Of a stretch of DNA of 64,000 nt, positions 62,518 to 64,000 are shown in pieces. The DNA is from Candidatus Obscuribacterales bacterium (GTDB taxonomy: Bacteria; Cyanobacteriota; Vampirovibrionia; Obscuribacterales; Obscuribacteraceae). The notes under the pieces are model-generated. The model searched no databases and was not told where the DNA came from. It saw only the letters and a program-made list of their open reading frames with translations. The stretch lies in contig JACKCM010000001.1 of the NCBI GenBank assembly GCA_020634035.1, positions 372,001-436,000 on the forward strand. Direction: 5' to 3'. The position numbers were made by a program, and so were the translations under genes. The number at the start of each line of letters is the position of its first letter. Position 1 is the first letter of the stretch.

Positions 62518-63576
62518 ATGAGCGAGAAACAAAGAATCGTCGCGTTTATCGATGCTCCGGACCCGGACAATTTTGTCCAGTTGGTCGCCCTGGCCAAGCT
62601 CAATCCAGATGCCGAGATGCATGTGGCACTGACAGGCCGCCCCGTGCGCTTCAATGCTTCCCGGGACCACAAGAACTGGCAATGGGACATGAAGAGTTCA
62701 CGCATGGCTCAAGAAGCTTCTGCCATGCGGATCAAGAACTTCCTCCGCCACTTCGGCGTCAACATCGTCCGAGTCTTCGACGGTGGCATCGCGCCCCGCA
62801 CTCTGGTCCCTCACTGGATTCACTTCCAGGAGTACTACAAATTCCTCGATGTCGACCCGATTGCCGCTATTCGCCACAGCGAGCTCGAGAGCCAGGAAGA
62901 CCTTGCCGCCCTGCTGCTCGAATATCCTGAAGCTTCGGTACAAGTGGCTGTCGGCGGACCGATGACCGGCCTGCACCAGCTTGTCGTGCGCTGTCCCGAG
63001 GTGGCCAGCCGCTTCAAAGAGGTGCATGCCATGTTCGCCACCTGGGGCAATGTCGAGCTCATGCAGTTTGGCGACAAACCCAGAGGAGCGCTTCAGTTCA
63101 ACGTCGCCTGCGACCCCCAGGCTGCCCATGCCGCTCTTCTAGGACTCGACTGCCCGGTTTACTTGATGCCGACGGAAGTCACCCGGGTAAAAGAGATCGG
63201 CTTCGTCAATGCCCAGGCCCTGCGAGCGGCGCTGCCCGACAACGACGGTACCCGCGCCCTCTATCACCTCTATGCCCTCTGGTACGACGCTGCCGTGAAG
63301 CCGCGCCAGGACAAGAACCCGGACGAGCTGATCTTCATCCACGATCTGGTCGCCGCCCTCAGCCTCGATGCTTCCCTGCGGAAGACCATCTATGATGTGG
63401 TTCCGGTCAAGATCACAGGAGTGCCATATCTGCCCAACGAGGCAGATGACTGGGGCAAAGTCCTGATGAAGAAGTGCCGCGCCAGCCAGAAAGGTCCTCA
63501 GCGCTTCGCCGCCACGGGACTGACCAGAGGTGGTGCCGAGGCCTATCTGTCCGTTTTGCGCCGCATCTTCGAATAA
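62518..63576 (+). CDS. Nucleoside-hydrolase-like protein with altered Asp motif
   Basis: 352 aa. The order of inosine-uridine nucleoside hydrolase motifs is visible: N-terminal IDAPDPDNFVQL in place of DTDPGxDDAxAL, VAVGGPMTGL in place of ALGPLTNL, FNVACDPQAAHAAL for the EFNxxxDPEAA segment near 195, and LIFIHDLVAAL for HDPLA near 280. One Asp of the calcium site is Asn and the loop is one residue shorter, so activity or substrate may differ. Soluble. GC3-rich. Single-gene unit ending in a terminator and palindrome. Confidence 0.65.
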   Translation: MSEKQRIVAFIDAPDPDNFVQLVALAKLNPDAEMHVALTGRPVRFNASRDHKNWQWDMKSSRMAQEASAMRIKNFLRHFGVNIVRVFDGGIAPRTLVPHWIHFQEYYKFLDVDPIAAIRHSELESQEDLAALLLEYPEASVQVAVGGPMTGLHQLVVRCPEVASRFKEVHAMFATWGNVELMQFGDKPRGALQFNVACDPQAAHAALLGLDCPVYLMPTEVTRVKEIGFVNAQALRAALPDNDGTRALYHLYALWYDAAVKPRQDKNPDELIFIHDLVAALSLDASLRKTIYDVVPVKITGVPYLPNEADDWGKVLMKKCRASQKGPQRFAATGLTRGGAEAYLSVLRRIFE

Positions 63577-63622
63577 CAAATCGCCTGCCCTGACTGCGGG
63601 CATAGACTGATCATGATTTTGT

Positions 63623-63668
63623 GTATCGAGAGGATTCCCAACGCGGAATTGCTCTCGATACTTTTTAT
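63623..63668 (+). terminator. Intrinsic terminator of the nucleoside-hydrolase-like gene
   Basis: 10-bp perfect stem GTATCGAGAG (63623-63632) with CTCTCGATAC (63652-63661), inner ATTCC/GGAAT pairing, then TTTTTATT. Confidence 0.9.
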
Positions 63669-63677
63669 TCAATATCT

Positions 63678-63692
63678 ACTAATACTTTTAGT
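63678..63692 (+). repeat. Terminator-linked palindrome, site 12
   Basis: ACTAA-TACTT-TTAGT: the arms differ from the consensus by one base each but the change is compensated, so they remain perfectly complementary. 16 bp beyond the stem; next gene is convergent. Confidence 0.7.
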
Positions 63693-63737
63693 ATCACAAA
63701 GTCACCACAACAACTATAGTTCCAAACTGCCTTAGAA

Positions 63738-63998
63738 TCAGAATATAGCCACTTCGAAGCGACCGTCCCCGGTAGCCACTCCACGAAACATTCCTGCCGT
63801 ATTGAAAGGCATTGAATAATTTCCCTTAGCATCCAGAGCAATAAGTCCGCCACTACCATCGGTTCTAGCCAGGTTTTCGAAAACGACCTTCTCCGCGGCT
63901 GTTCGCACATCAAAAGCGGCATATTCAATCATAGCGCTAATCTCATGACCAACCACCGCCCGGATAAAATGCTCTCCGTGACCGGTGCAGGAAACAGC
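63738..63998 (-). CDS. Isoaspartyl peptidase/L-asparaginase (Ntn hydrolase), C-terminal part
   Basis: The last 86 codons of a gene that continues beyond the window end. AVSCTGHGEHFIR, the segment SAMIEY and GGLIALDAKGNYSMPFNTAGMFRG are the well-known C-terminal features of the plant-type asparaginase beta subunit, which removes isoaspartyl residues or hydrolyses asparagine after self-cleavage. The catalytic Thr lies outside. Mixed codon class. Convergent with the nucleoside-hydrolase-like gene. Confidence 0.88.
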   Translation of the reverse strand, partial: AVSCTGHGEHFIRAVVGHEISAMIEYAAFDVRTAAEKVVFENLARTDGSGGLIALDAKGNYSMPFNTAGMFRGVATGDGRFEVAIF

Positions 63999-64000
63999 AC

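Noticed and set aside
2757..63692. Palindromes as promoters (ATAGT part read as a -10 box)
   Set aside because: Many copies would fire into a convergent terminator or an antisense gene end, and no -35 stands at a constant distance.
2757..63692. Palindromes as integron attC, Xer/pdif or CRISPR repeats
   Set aside because: Too short, no conserved core or outer arms, no integrase or cas genes, and gene direction relative to the element varies.

Overview
The window comes from a bacterial chromosome of roughly 50% GC (judged by eye). Metabolism includes a class II (B12-dependent) ribonucleotide reductase, a class I FbaB-type aldolase, fumarase C, an acyl-CoA dehydrogenase and a methylmalonyl-CoA epimerase. 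ExbD, TPR proteins with signal peptides and WecB point to a cell with a complex envelope. My guess is a non-photosynthetic relative of the Cyanobacteria (Obscuribacterales-like), but this is a low-confidence impression from gene content. No tRNA, rRNA, CRISPR array or replication origin was seen.

Layout. 1-2.7 kb: FtsH-like protease (5' end cut by the window edge) and RseP. 2.8-5 kb: HDAC-family amidohydrolase and a degenerate GGDEF protein. 5.5-10.1 kb: Bat-like operon with two von Willebrand A proteins, a TPR protein and three membrane proteins. 10.3-13.3 kb: tight three-gene phosphatase operon, one member lacking its metal ligands. 13.8-18.2 kb: a DnaJ-like protein without HPD, and NrdJ. 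19-24.3 kb: eight co-oriented genes, mostly unknown, including a Bax-inhibitor-1 protein and a Cas4-like nuclease. 24.9-32.2 kb: esterase-like pseudoenzyme, DUF4388-like protein, WecB, acyl-CoA dehydrogenase, glycosyltransferase and a secreted papain-like protein. 32.3-34 kb: IS1380-family element, copy 1. 34-45.5 kb: small unknowns, fumarase with an extra C-terminal domain, PH-domain membrane protein, Nudix hydrolase, a large polytopic protein and a beta-solenoid protein. 45.5-57.5 kb: aldolase, epimerase, TPR protein, RfaE2-like protein, SPFH protein, isochorismatase-like and adenosine-deaminase-like enzymes, ExbD and TerC. 58.4-64 kb: S41 protease, a small unknown, IS copy 2, a nucleoside-hydrolase-like protein and the 3' part of an isoaspartyl peptidase gene.

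Two kinds of gene alternate. One kind has very GC-rich third codon positions, clear Shine-Dalgarno sites and strong intrinsic terminators. The other has mixed codons with frequent AGA/ATA and often no clear terminator. The 3' ends of all the GC3-rich transcription units carry the most striking feature of the window: a 15-bp imperfect palindrome, ACTAT-N5-ATAGT, present 12 times. It starts about 14-35 bp past the last stem base of an intrinsic terminator hairpin and always has its T-rich side on the + strand, whatever the direction of the neighbouring gene. Both copies of the 1747-bp insertion sequence lie in the gap between such a terminator and the palindrome. In both, exactly 8 bp separate the 4-bp target duplication from the palindrome, and the IS has the same orientation. 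This looks like an undescribed terminator-linked DNA element that is also the target of a transposon.
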